A stretch of DNA of 64,000 bases from CALKAL01 sp051846895 (GTDB lineage: Bacteria; Bacillota; Bacilli; Bacillales; Alkalibacillaceae): assembly GCA_051846895.1 (NCBI GenBank), contig JBPYCQ010000007.1, forward strand, positions 109,672 to 173,671. The letters run 5' to 3'. Of the stretch, positions 15,853 to 24,794 are shown piece after piece. Under the pieces are notes generated by a model. That model worked only from the letters and a program-made list of their open reading frames with translations. It was not told where the DNA came from and did no database searches. The stretch's first letter is position 1, and each line of letters begins with the position of its first letter. The position numbers were made by a program, and so were the translations under genes.

Positions 15853-17271
15853 ATGGAGTTGACTCTGGCTCATTGGATCTATGCAATAGTGACATTAGTT
15901 GTCATCTTAACGATGATTTTTAGAAGGGGAGTTGTTTTACCAACATTATTGGGAACGATTGTGGTCGCTTGGATCTTCTCAGGGAGCATTGTCACTGGAT
16001 TCACAGCTGTGTTTTATGCAAACTTAACTGCCGCAAATGAACTGTTCGAGATATTCTTAATTATTACATTCATGGTAGCACTGCTTCATTCGCTTAAAGA
16101 CCTCGGTGCTGACCAGAGAATGATTGCACCTGTTCAGAAGATGATTACGAACGGACATATCGCATTTTTTGTTCTAATTGTAGTAACGTTTGTCATATCA
16201 CTATTCTTCTGGCCGACACCAGCTGTCCCACTTATTTGCGCACTTTTAGTCCCTGCCGCAGTGAGAGCCGGCTTACCTATCATGGTAGCGGCGATGGTTG
16301 TCGCATTGGCAGGTCAAGGCATGGCGCTATCTTCAGATTATATTATTCAAGTTGCCCCAACGCTAAGTGCAACATCTGGTGGGATGGATGCTAATACGAT
16401 TGCTGATAAAGCTTTAATCTTATCAATTACTACAGGAGTCGTAGCTTTAGGTATTGTTTATATAAAATACCGTAAGAAAATACGCAAACCAAATGACCCG
16501 AATAATGCTACTGAACTGAAGAAACTTCCGGGTCAGGAGGAAACAGTTGAAAAAAACTATTCTAATAAAACATGGGCAAAAATATTTGCCGTATTAGTCC
16601 CACTTTCCATGTTAGCTGTTATGATTTTTATGTTTCACACCAAAATTACAGGTGGAAGAGAAGGTGGATTTGAAGGAGGAGATGGCGCAGCATTAATCGG
16701 TGGTGTTGCAGTTCTCTTGCTAGCTCTTGCAACAGTTTCATATGGAAAAGTTAAAGCACTTGATCGTATTAGTGAACATATTACAAATGGATTCGTTTTT
16801 GCCTTTAAAGCGATGGGACCAGTCATCCCGATTGCAGGTTTTTTCTTCTTAGGTAGTGGTGATTTTTCTGGAAAAATTTTATCGATGGGTGAAAAAGAGT
16901 CCCCAGATTTTCTATTTGACTTAGTTGAAGCGGGCCAGAGCTTTATTCCGGAAAGTGCGATTTTAACTGCACTCGGTATTTTAATCGTTGGTATTATAAC
17001 GGGGCTTGATGGGTCTGGATTTTCTGGGCTACCATTAACAGGGTCACTATCAAGTGCTTTAGCAACAAACGGAGTAGATCCAGAAACGTTAGCAGCGATT
17101 GGACAAATGGGATCTATTTGGACGGGTGGCGGAACTTTAGTCGCTTGGTCGTCTCTTGTTGCTATAGCAGGTTTTTGTGGCGTATCAGCATTAGAACTCG
17201 CAAGGAAAAACTTCATCCCGGTTATCATAGGGTTACTCGTTGCAACTGTTATAGGGATTTGGATATGGTAA
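15853..17271 (+). CDS. Multi-spanning permease, ion-transporter-superfamily-like, substrate unknown
   Basis: The 472-residue protein has about 11-12 hydrophobic segments with a polar loop near residues 210-235 (KKIRKPNDPNNATELKK). Conserved-looking re-entrant motifs appear in both halves: WPTPAVPLICALLVPA with GQGMALSSDYI, and GLDGSGFSGLPLTGSLSS with GSIWTGGGTLVAWSS. Such paired Gly/Ser-rich half-repeats are typical of secondary carriers of the ion-transporter type (citrate, dicarboxylate, Na/H). GGAGGAAG precedes the ATG. It is monocistronic and has no obvious partner gene. The substrate cannot be named. Confidence 0.65.
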   Translation: MELTLAHWIYAIVTLVVILTMIFRRGVVLPTLLGTIVVAWIFSGSIVTGFTAVFYANLTAANELFEIFLIITFMVALLHSLKDLGADQRMIAPVQKMITNGHIAFFVLIVVTFVISLFFWPTPAVPLICALLVPAAVRAGLPIMVAAMVVALAGQGMALSSDYIIQVAPTLSATSGGMDANTIADKALILSITTGVVALGIVYIKYRKKIRKPNDPNNATELKKLPGQEETVEKNYSNKTWAKIFAVLVPLSMLAVMIFMFHTKITGGREGGFEGGDGAALIGGVAVLLLALATVSYGKVKALDRISEHITNGFVFAFKAMGPVIPIAGFFFLGSGDFSGKILSMGEKESPDFLFDLVEAGQSFIPESAILTALGILIVGIITGLDGSGFSGLPLTGSLSSALATNGVDPETLAAIGQMGSIWTGGGTLVAWSSLVAIAGFCGVSALELARKNFIPVIIGLLVATVIGIWIW

Positions 17272-17409
17272 TAGATCACAATCCCACTCCTTAGATTAAT
17301 ATGTCATTTTGGTAACGAAAGGGTTTAATTATTAAAAACGAACAAGACAATATTTCTAAGAGAAGGGCTATTTAAAAAGTCCATTTTAGAATAAAAATGA
17401 CTAAAACTA

Positions 17410-17445
17410 AACCCAAGAATGTTGATTTTACAGCATTCTTGGGTT
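17410..17445. terminator. Bidirectional terminator between convergent genes
   Basis: A perfect 12-bp stem, AACCCAAGAATG (17410-17421) with CATTCTTGGGTT (17434-17445), lies between the permease and the minus-strand gene ending at 17477. T-rich tracts flank it on both sides. Confidence 0.75.
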
Positions 17446-17476
17446 CTACTTTCTATAGTTTTCGGATGTTCACTCA

Positions 17477-19036
17477 TTAAAATAACGATGATTCTATAAA
17501 CCCCTCCAACAATTCTTCAACCACAGGTAAGTCATTGGTTACTTCGGTTTGTATTCTAAATCTTTCAATAATAGGCTTCACCGATTGGTACGCTTGTTCG
17601 TTCATGATAAGTTTCTGTGGTATCCCTTCAAGTATGTTAAAAAGTTGTAATAACTCCCCTTGTAGGATAGCAAGATTCACCTCATCAGGGGAAAATATTT
17701 GGAATTCAATCGCTAATTCACTGTCATGGTCAGCTAAGATTATAAGGTGTGGAAAGTAAGGTCGCTGATTTGGGTGGTCTGACACTGGCATTTCAATTGG
17801 ACCGATGTAATATTCGATTGTTAAAGGTATTCGCTGTTGCAACTTCTCGGCCTTTTTTAATTCGAAAGCTGACACAGCAAGTTCTGTTTTTGTTTCAATT
17901 GAATAATCAAATAATTGACTAATAGGTATAATTTGGCTTGCAAACACAATGTCTTCATTTTTCATTGAAGGTACCAATGCTAAAATTTCTAAATCCTCAT
18001 ATATTTTTGGAATTGTAAGGCCTTTTTTCGTTTTAATACAAACTTCCAACACTTGTTCTAAAGCAACTGATAAAAGCCTTGTTTCTTCTTGGTCTAAATG
18101 CCACGGTGAATAGCCTGGCTTAAAGCTGATAAATATTGGCCACGATTTTCGACCGCGAAATGATGTGTTATATTTTTTAATTAATTGATATTCACTTGGA
18201 TCAAGATCTTCTCTATCCTCAAAACTTAATAACAAACTTCGTTGCTGTATTAACACGTGGAATGGATCGAACTCACCGCTCAATGTTTTCCATAAGGTGT
18301 CATACCCGTCCTTACCAATATAAACTGCTAGACCGAATGTCTCTTTAGCAGCCCCAAGTATCGAGCAAAATAATTTTTGATTAGTGATAGGGTCTATAAC
18401 TAAAAAGATAGATTCATCATCCATCCAATTCCATGGCTTTAATTGAAGAAGTTCTTTTGACTTTTCTAATATTTCAGGCCAATAGTCATCTTCAGTATCT
18501 GATATAGTGTTGTGTAAACCATACTCTTCTATTTTTTGATTGATGTCATTGACTAGTTGTTGTGAATCTTCATAGGTTAAATTGACATTTCCCTTGATAA
18601 CCTCACCAAAGCTATCTTCTTCAGGAACTAAGTTTTTAGCCTTTATACAACGGGGATAAACTTGATCTGGGTCTGGTTGCAAAATTTTAGAAAGTTTAAT
18701 CACATGTCTCCAATCATCACCAAAATCGTACGTATATAAAACAACGTCATTTTGAACTTTGAACCAATCGGAGAGTAATTCTTTTTGTTCATCTAAGCTA
18801 TCATGCTCGTCCAAAATGCTAATCTGCCCCGAGTTAGCGGGTGTAATCTCTAAATTGCTTAATTTCATTCCGTTAGATTTTTGTATAGTGAATGAATGTA
18901 GATGGACATCATCCCAATCAAATACAACTTGTAATAGTTCGTGTAAATCGTTAAAAGTGGACTCACTATCTAGCTGAATGGTTCGCCAAACAGGGACAGG
19001 CATATCACGTAGCGTAACTTTAAATTCAAATATCAT
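17477..19036 (-). CDS. Plasmid pRiA4b ORF-3 family protein with a large C-terminal region
   Basis: Residues 1 to about 170 form the pRiA4b ORF-3-like domain: FEFKVTLRDMPVPVWRTIQL, LHELLQVVFDWDDVHLHSF and YTYDFGDDWRHVIKL are its hallmarks. The remaining 350 residues include WNWMDDESIFLVIDP and AKETFGLAVYIGKDGYDTLW, a DUF6930/DUF7309-like region often found with it. The function of the family is not known. At 519 residues it is one of the longer versions. GGAGGTG precedes the ATG at 19034-19036. It stands alone, with a shared terminator downstream at 17410-17445. Confidence 0.8.
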   Translation of the reverse strand: MIFEFKVTLRDMPVPVWRTIQLDSESTFNDLHELLQVVFDWDDVHLHSFTIQKSNGMKLSNLEITPANSGQISILDEHDSLDEQKELLSDWFKVQNDVVLYTYDFGDDWRHVIKLSKILQPDPDQVYPRCIKAKNLVPEEDSFGEVIKGNVNLTYEDSQQLVNDINQKIEEYGLHNTISDTEDDYWPEILEKSKELLQLKPWNWMDDESIFLVIDPITNQKLFCSILGAAKETFGLAVYIGKDGYDTLWKTLSGEFDPFHVLIQQRSLLLSFEDREDLDPSEYQLIKKYNTSFRGRKSWPIFISFKPGYSPWHLDQEETRLLSVALEQVLEVCIKTKKGLTIPKIYEDLEILALVPSMKNEDIVFASQIIPISQLFDYSIETKTELAVSAFELKKAEKLQQRIPLTIEYYIGPIEMPVSDHPNQRPYFPHLIILADHDSELAIEFQIFSPDEVNLAILQGELLQLFNILEGIPQKLIMNEQAYQSVKPIIERFRIQTEVTNDLPVVEELLEGFIESSLF

Positions 19037-19181
19037 CCCAACACCTCCGAAATTATTTATAGTTTAACATAATAGAATACTGAAATTATAAGTTTAATTT
19101 AATTTATTATTTTTTATATCTAGTTCCCACATTTTTCTGACAATGGTATATTAATAGTAAAACAGATTAGGTGTGGATACG

Positions 19182-20342
19182 ATGTTTCGTGGATTTTTCT
19201 GGATTTGGCTAGCTATTTTGCTTTTAACTTGGGGATTTGGAATATTAAATATTTACGACAGTTTAATAGAAGTGCCAGCCATAGTATTATTTAGTGCAGC
19301 ATTATTTTTTTCTATCTATTTTTTATTACCATTGTTTCGCAAAAATGAATTAATTCTTTCAAGTGCACTAGTCGTCTTAGCGTTAATTGTTACGGCTGTA
19401 TTTCTTGGTGCATCAACAGAACTGCCAAATCTTTTTACGTTAATCATCTTTTCTTACTTAGCTGGAGAAGCGACATACCGTTTGACAAAGAGGTATGCTC
19501 TTATAGCAGGTAGTTTAATAGGGTTATGTCTAATAATCTATGGCATACAAGTATTTCCTCTATCTTTTTTAGTTATATACATCGTTGTTCATGGTCTTAC
19601 TCTAGCCATTTTTCACAAACTTTATTATCAATATAACGAAATAGAAACACGATATGAAACACTTCTTCATGAATACCGAACGACTAAAAGGAAATCACTA
19701 ACAGATGAAAAATTAGCCCGTCAAGAAGAACGGACACAAATAGGTAGAGAAATACATGATAGTGTCGGTCATAAGTTAACGAATTTATTAATGCAGCTTG
19801 AAGTGGCTCGAATGGAAGTTGATGATCAGACGAAGGAACGAATTGTTCTATTAAAAGAGCTTGCTAAAGATAGTTTAGAAGAGACGCGTAGAGCGGTTAA
19901 AGCGATGAGGCAAGAGGAAATAGGTGGACTATCTTCAATTATTCATTTAATTCGAAAGCTTGAAGCGGAAAGTTTCCTGCGAATCCATTTTTCGGTGAAA
20001 AATAGAGCGTTTTCTGCGAATTTAAATACTGATCAGACGGTTGCGGTATATCGTGCGGTTCAAGAAGCGTTAACTAATGTGATGCGTCACAGTTCAGTAA
20101 GAGAGGCGACAGTTTTATTTGAATCACCTGGTGAAAGTATTTTTCGGTTTGAAGTCATTAATCCGGTCGAAGTGAATTATTCATATGTTGAAGGGTATGG
20201 TTTGTCATCGATGCGGGAACGGGTGGAACAAGCGGGTGGCAATCTTGAAATTCTAACCTTTCAAAATAAATTTGTTATACGTGGAACGTTTCCGTTAAAT
20301 AAAAAGGGGGCTGATGTGCATGAAGAAAGTGCTATTAGCTGA
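19182..20342 (+). CDS. lnrJ: Sensor histidine kinase, LnrJ/YfiJ-like
   Basis: The N-terminal 150 residues hold about six hydrophobic segments and act as membrane sensor. HisKA_3 follows, with the phospho-acceptor in GREIHDSVGHKLTNLLMQ, and then the ATPase domain (VQEALTNVMRHS, GYGLSSMRERV, GGNLEI). It pairs with the response regulator that overlaps its end by 23 bp and with the three-gene ABC exporter that follows, the same order as Bacillus subtilis lnrJKLMN (yfiJKLMN, linearmycin resistance). A GTG at 19173 is possible; AGGTG 8 bp before the ATG at 19182 decides. The inducer in this organism is unknown. Confidence 0.85.
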   Translation: MFRGFFWIWLAILLLTWGFGILNIYDSLIEVPAIVLFSAALFFSIYFLLPLFRKNELILSSALVVLALIVTAVFLGASTELPNLFTLIIFSYLAGEATYRLTKRYALIAGSLIGLCLIIYGIQVFPLSFLVIYIVVHGLTLAIFHKLYYQYNEIETRYETLLHEYRTTKRKSLTDEKLARQEERTQIGREIHDSVGHKLTNLLMQLEVARMEVDDQTKERIVLLKELAKDSLEETRRAVKAMRQEEIGGLSSIIHLIRKLEAESFLRIHFSVKNRAFSANLNTDQTVAVYRAVQEALTNVMRHSSVREATVLFESPGESIFRFEVINPVEVNYSYVEGYGLSSMRERVEQAGGNLEILTFQNKFVIRGTFPLNKKGADVHEESAIS

Positions 20343-20955
20343 AGACCAAGTACTAGTCGCACAAGGGTTAAAGATGATGATTGAAACTGATGATGAATTA
20401 CGGGTAACGGGTGAAGCGAGTAATGGAGTTGAAGCCCTCAAACTTTGTGAAAAACAATGGTTTGATGTTGCTGTACTCGATATTCGAATGCCTGAGAAAG
20501 ATGGCCTTGAGACCGCCCGAGAAATAAGAAAGCGCTGGCCCGATATGAAAATACTAATGCTGACGACATTTAATGATGATGAGTATGCACTAGAAGCGTT
20601 GAAGCTTGGTGCTCATGGGTTCATGTTAAAAGATGCGGATGCAGACACATTAATACGCTCGATTAAAAGTTGCCTATTGGGAGGACTACAATTACAAGGT
20701 GAAGTTGCTGCTAAAGTGGTTCCGCGTTTATTAAATTCTAAACAAGAACAACCGAAATCTACATATCAACTAACTCCAAGAGAGACTGAAATTTTAAAAT
20801 TAATTGGTGAAGGAAAGAGTAATAAAGAAATGTCAGAGGAATTAGCCCTTTCTGTAGGTACGATAAAAAATCATATTAGTCAATTGTTAGATAAATTGGA
20901 TTTACGAGATCGAACACAGCTTGCTATTTTTGCGATTCGGAATCATTTTGTTTAA
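20320..20955 (+). CDS. lnrK: LuxR-type response regulator, LnrK/YfiK-like
   Basis: This 211-residue regulator has a receiver domain with the acidic pair AEDQ near residue 8, phospho-Asp in VAVLDIRMPEKDG near 53, Thr in MLTTFND and Lys in FMLKDAD. A LuxR helix-turn-helix (LTPRETEILKLIGEGKSNKEM, VGTIKNHISQLLDKL) occupies the C-terminus. An ATG at 20314 is in frame, but the GGGGG site suits the ATG at 20320. It overlaps the kinase gene and probably activates the exporter through the palindrome at 20983-20996. Confidence 0.88.
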   Translation: MKKVLLAEDQVLVAQGLKMMIETDDELRVTGEASNGVEALKLCEKQWFDVAVLDIRMPEKDGLETAREIRKRWPDMKILMLTTFNDDEYALEALKLGAHGFMLKDADADTLIRSIKSCLLGGLQLQGEVAAKVVPRLLNSKQEQPKSTYQLTPRETEILKLIGEGKSNKEMSEELALSVGTIKNHISQLLDKLDLRDRTQLAIFAIRNHFV

Positions 20956-20960
20956 AAAAT

Positions 20961-20996
20961 TTGACAAAAGTCATTATTTTTAAATGACTAGAGTCA
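20961..20996 (+). promoter_or_regulatory. Candidate operator for the LnrK-like regulator upstream of the exporter
   Basis: A perfect inverted repeat ATGACT-AG-AGTCAT lies at 20983-20996, and a further AGTCAT lies at 20969-20974 in inverted relation to the ATGACT arm, 8 bp before it. TTGACA occurs at 20961-20966, but no good -10 sits 17 bp beyond it, as often seen at activator-dependent promoters. It is about 95 bp before the ABC genes. Confidence 0.5.
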
Positions 20997-21021
20997 TGGT
21001 TTTATGAAAAAGTAGTGACGG

Positions 21022-21050
21022 GAGACAGTTTTGACGCTGTCTCTTTTTTT
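21022..21050 (+). terminator. Intrinsic terminator between lnrK and lnrL
   Basis: GAGACAG (21022-21028) pairs with CTGTCTC (21037-21043), and a run of seven T follows. It may end the two-component transcript or attenuate a leader transcript into the ABC genes. Confidence 0.8.
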
Positions 21051-21089
21051 ATATAGTTAAATCAGCAAGGAATACGAGGAGGAACGAGA

Positions 21090-22022
21090 ATGCTTGAAAC
21101 GACTAATTTAAAAAAGGTGTATAAGGATGCAGTTGCAGTAGATGAAGTTAATTTGTACTTGAATCAAGGAGAATCAGTAGGGCTCCTTGGACCGAATGGT
21201 GCGGGGAAATCGACAATGATCTCCATGATGTCATCCCTTGTTAAACCGACATCAGGAGATATTCATCTAAAAGGTAAAAGTGTTGTGAAAAACCCAAATA
21301 TCATTCGTCATGTTTTAGGTGTTGTACCGCAAGAAATAGCTTTATACCACGAACTATCAGCGTATGAGAATTTAAGTTTTTTTGGGAAAATTTATGGTTT
21401 GAAAGGGAAAATGCTTGAGAACAAAATTAAAGAAGTGTTACAAATCGTAGGACTAACTGAAAGAAAAAAGGATGTAGTCAAGAATTTTTCTGGTGGAATG
21501 ATGCGACGACTTAATATAGCTGTTGCGCTTCTTCATGAACCTGAAATCGTCTTTATGGATGAACCGACTGTTGGAATTGATCCCCAATCAAGAAATTATA
21601 TTATTGATATGGTTCGTAAACTAAATCAAGAAAAAGGGACAACCGTTCTTTATACGAGTCATTATATGGAAGAGGTTGAGAGGCTTTGTGACAGAATTTA
21701 CATTATGGATCATGGAAAGATTATCGCGACAGGAACAAAGGAAGAATTAACAAGTATTTTATCTAGCGAAGAAACGATATTCATCGAACTCGATCGCCCT
21801 TATCCGCAATTTGCAGATGCCTTAGAGAAGGACGAAAATATTCTTAACGTCTCAACGACGGAAAGCAGAATTAAATTAATTGTTCCTAAGAATAGTCGGT
21901 TATTAAGTATGATTTTTCAAAAGGCCGAGCAATTTGACGTTCAGATAATAAATGTTAATGTTCAAATTCCAACGTTAGAAGACGTGTTTTTACATTTAAC
22001 TGGTCGGACATTACGAGATTAG
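21090..22022 (+). CDS. lnrL: ABC exporter ATPase, LnrL/YfiL-like
   Basis: This 310-residue ATP-binding subunit has Walker A GPNGAGKST near residue 37, signature FSGGMMRR near 140, Walker B IVFMDEPTVGID near 158 and the switch histidine in YTSHYMEE. The C-terminal 80 residues are the extension usual in drug-export ATPases. It drives the two permeases encoded next, 3 bp and then an overlap away. By gene order and two-component partner it matches the linearmycin-type exporter, which protects the membrane from polyene-like lipids; the natural substrate here is inferred. GGAGGAACG precedes the ATG. Confidence 0.88.
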   Translation: MLETTNLKKVYKDAVAVDEVNLYLNQGESVGLLGPNGAGKSTMISMMSSLVKPTSGDIHLKGKSVVKNPNIIRHVLGVVPQEIALYHELSAYENLSFFGKIYGLKGKMLENKIKEVLQIVGLTERKKDVVKNFSGGMMRRLNIAVALLHEPEIVFMDEPTVGIDPQSRNYIIDMVRKLNQEKGTTVLYTSHYMEEVERLCDRIYIMDHGKIIATGTKEELTSILSSEETIFIELDRPYPQFADALEKDENILNVSTTESRIKLIVPKNSRLLSMIFQKAEQFDVQIINVNVQIPTLEDVFLHLTGRTLRD

Positions 22023-22034
22023 GGGGTGCATGAC

Positions 22035-23306
22035 GTGTTTACTTTTATGAAAAAAGATTTTCTTATTATGATTCGTGACCGGCAAGAATTAAAGATTTTG
22101 CTCGTCATGCCGATTGTGTTGACGATGATTTTAGGCTTTGCATTAAAAGGAGTAATGTCGGGAGAGACGGATTCATTTCATATGAATGTAGCTGTCGTCA
22201 TTGAGGATAATGATCAACTTGGTATTCAGGCGTTTTTAGAAGAATTAGAGAGTCAACCAATACCTGAGGTTGTTCAGGAAGAGCTAACTGAAGTAGTTAA
22301 TACTGTTCAACCAATTGAAATAATAAAAGACTTTCTTAATCATGAAGATGTTAAAAGCATGATTGAAGCGGAATATATGGATATTGAAGGAGCATTGGAA
22401 GCATTAAAGAATGAAGAAATTGTAGCTATTTTAACTTTACCGGAAGATTTTACGTATTCTTTTTATCAGCATATGATTTTTGACGAACAATCATCATCTG
22501 TTGTTGAAATTACTACTGGTAAGCATTCAAGTATGCTATCAAGTATTTTTGAAGAGACGATTGATTCATTTATTCACAATATTAACTTTGAAACTGTCGT
22601 TAATAAAATAGCAGGTGAAAATGCAGTAAGTGCTAGTTTAGTAGGTTTTGAAGGTGAGGTTGTCACTGTAACGAATGAAAAGCCAATCAGTTCAACGAAA
22701 TATTATACAATAGCGATGTTTGTCATGTATGCTCTGTTTGTAGCATCAACCATTACTTCTAAATCTTTTGTAGAGAGTTATTATAAAGTGTTTAATAGAA
22801 TTTTATTATCTGGTAAGTCAGCTTTTTTATATTTGTTCGGAAAAGGTTTAACAACAGTGATTTTGGTTATTTTGCAAGCTTTGATTCTCTTTGTTTTTTC
22901 TAGTATTATCTTTCAATCATTTAACTTGTTTGACCCAACCTTTTGGGTAGGATTTTTCTTTTCAGTTGTAGTTTTTGCGTTTTGTGTTGGATCAATCGCA
23001 ATGGTATTAGTCGCATTAACCTTAAGAAAAGGAAATAACACGATTGCCAACTTCTTCTCGGCGGGACTTATCTCGATATTAGCCTTATTAGGAGGTAGTT
23101 TCGTTCCTGCAGCCATGCTACCGGATATCGTCGGCAAGTTAGGGGAATGGACTCCGAATGGGATATCATTAAATCTATTTCTACAGTGGTCACAAGGGTT
23201 AGGGATGGAGTATGCCTTACCTTTAGTCGGGAAGTTATTAGTTTTAACGTTAATTTTTGTAATTGCAAGTTATATCATTTTTCCAAAAAGGGAGGTTAAA
23301 TCATGA
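22035..23306 (+). CDS. lnrM: ABC-2 type permease, LnrM/YfiM-like
   Basis: The protein starts with a cytoplasmic FMKKDFLIMIRDRQ and a first membrane segment, then a large outer domain of about 180 residues, then five segments in the C-terminal half, the ABC-2 permease (CcmB/NodJ-like) plan with G-G-S-F-V-P-A near residue 355. The frame is open to a GTG at 22026, but AGGGGGTG followed after 6 bp by a GTG at 22035 is the better start. It ends overlapping the next permease by 4 bp, so the two are translationally coupled and probably form a heterodimer. Confidence 0.85.
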   Translation: MFTFMKKDFLIMIRDRQELKILLVMPIVLTMILGFALKGVMSGETDSFHMNVAVVIEDNDQLGIQAFLEELESQPIPEVVQEELTEVVNTVQPIEIIKDFLNHEDVKSMIEAEYMDIEGALEALKNEEIVAILTLPEDFTYSFYQHMIFDEQSSSVVEITTGKHSSMLSSIFEETIDSFIHNINFETVVNKIAGENAVSASLVGFEGEVVTVTNEKPISSTKYYTIAMFVMYALFVASTITSKSFVESYYKVFNRILLSGKSAFLYLFGKGLTTVILVILQALILFVFSSIIFQSFNLFDPTFWVGFFFSVVVFAFCVGSIAMVLVALTLRKGNNTIANFFSAGLISILALLGGSFVPAAMLPDIVGKLGEWTPNGISLNLFLQWSQGLGMEYALPLVGKLLVLTLIFVIASYIIFPKREVKS

Positions 23307-24403
23307 ATTCTATTTTTCAATTACAATGGATTAGATTAAGAAGAGAACCGTTGTTATTAATTTCAATGGTTGGCATGACAATAGCTTTTATTACCCTTTT
23401 TGGTGGATTTAGTTCATTTGAGAAAATGGAGATACCTACGTATTTCGCTAATGATATAACCGAACCAGAAAAAGAGCAGTGGTTTGACAGGTTAAATGAA
23501 TCAGGAGTGTTTCATTTTACTGAAAAAAACAAACAAGACGCAACTAAAGAAGTGGCTCTTGGATATGTGAATTTCGCTTTGGAATTGTCTAACGTTCAAT
23601 ATCGAATTTTAATGACAGCGGACCATCAAAATTTCTTATCCTTGAAGCAGTTCATATCTCAACAATTTGCGGAGGAGCAACGTCTTCGTGAAGTTGAAGA
23701 GCAAATTGGGAATGATGGCTTTCGTGAACAAGTTTTAAGTCAATTGGAAACACCACCTATAAGTGTTGAAAAAACTTCTTTATCGAATGATCAAACGGTA
23801 GGATATGATCCTCGTACACAAGCTTTATTTGGAATGACACTATTTTTCGTTATTTATACGATCATGTTTAGCTTAGCGAAAGTAGCCTTGGAGAAAAGGA
23901 CGAAGACGTGGGAAAGGTTAATTTTATCACCAGTGAAAAAGTGGCAAGTATATTTTGGTTATATGTTTTATACACTTCTCATTGGGTTTGTTCAAATTAG
24001 TTTAATTTTTGTATTGTTTAAATATGTATTTAACTTCCCATTAGGTGATAAAATAGTTGATTTATTAGTAATTGCTCTTTGTTATTCATTTGCTATTGTT
24101 GCTTTAGGATTGTTGTTAATGGGGATTTCAAAGACGATGGAACAATTAAACGCTTTAATACCTATCGTTTCTGTCAGTATGGCCATGCTTGGTGGTGCGT
24201 ATTGGCCAATAGAAATTGTGAGCAATAAAATTATTCTATTCCTTTCAAAAATTACACCGATCACATATGGGATGGATGCATTGAAACGTGTTTCTATGGG
24301 CGGTCAAGGGTTAGCAGATATTTCGGATAGTCTAGGTGTTTTATTATTAATGGGAGTCATTTTTGTTGGGATTGGTATTAATTTGATGGAAAGACGTTCA
24401 TAA
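23303..24403 (+). CDS. lnrN: ABC-2 type permease, LnrN/YfiN-like
   Basis: Second half of the exporter membrane channel, 366 residues with the same plan as its neighbour: one N-terminal membrane segment (LLLISMVGMTIAFITLF), a soluble outer domain of about 140 residues, and five segments at the C-terminus with GGAYWPIE near residue 298. Its ATG lies within the end of lnrM (ATGA-type overlap), and GGGAGG provides the ribosome site. The broken gene at 24421 follows 17 bp later. Confidence 0.85.
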   Translation: MNSIFQLQWIRLRREPLLLISMVGMTIAFITLFGGFSSFEKMEIPTYFANDITEPEKEQWFDRLNESGVFHFTEKNKQDATKEVALGYVNFALELSNVQYRILMTADHQNFLSLKQFISQQFAEEQRLREVEEQIGNDGFREQVLSQLETPPISVEKTSLSNDQTVGYDPRTQALFGMTLFFVIYTIMFSLAKVALEKRTKTWERLILSPVKKWQVYFGYMFYTLLIGFVQISLIFVLFKYVFNFPLGDKIVDLLVIALCYSFAIVALGLLLMGISKTMEQLNALIPIVSVSMAMLGGAYWPIEIVSNKIILFLSKITPITYGMDALKRVSMGGQGLADISDSLGVLLLMGVIFVGIGINLMERRS

Positions 24404-24420
24404 ACTTTCGGAGGATTATC

Positions 24421-24732
24421 ATGTATATTTCGGTTACAAGATTAACGGTTAAAAATCGATGGAAGATACCAAGCTAATTTTATCACATGATAAAATCATA
24501 TATACAAGTACAACAACAAGATGGTTTGATCTATTTTTCCTTATATAATCAAAAATTCAAATATCTTTGGACGTTAACTGTATGGGAAGATCAAGAGAAG
24601 ATGAGAGTTTATCGTAACTCGGATAGCCACTTAAAGGCAATGAAGGTTTCACGTCAAATCGCTTCAGATTATGATTATGCTTATTGGGTAGATGAAGAAA
24701 TTCCCGGTTGGAAAATGATGAACCATAATTAG
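24421..24732 (+). pseudogene. Monooxygenase-like small protein gene interrupted by one nonsense codon
   Basis: A CGGAGGATTATC site leads into ATG 24421 and 18 codons (MYISVTRLTVKNRWKIPS), then TAA at 24475-24477, after which the same frame continues without a break to 24732. The joined product of 103 residues resembles DUF3291/antibiotic-biosynthesis-monooxygenase-like proteins: V-T-R-L near the start, LWTLTVWEDQEKMRVYRNS in the middle and W-V-D-E at the end. A restart at the ATG 24487 has no ribosome site. So this is a recent point-mutant pseudogene, or a sequencing error. It lies directly after the ABC exporter and ends before the terminator at 24761-24786. Confidence 0.75.
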
Positions 24733-24760
24733 CGGGCGGAAAAAGAGAAGGAAATAAAAT

Positions 24761-24786
24761 AGCACGCCACTTAAAAATGGCGTGCT
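24761..24786. terminator. Bidirectional terminator between the broken gene and htpX
   Basis: AGCACGCCA (24761-24769) pairs perfectly with TGGCGTGCT (24778-24786). T-rich sequence follows on both strands. Confidence 0.85.
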
Positions 24787-24794
24787 TTCTAATA

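Noticed and set aside
16635..17279. Minus-strand frame of 214 codons
   Set aside because: Pro/Ser-rich antisense shadow of the permease gene, without a ribosome site.
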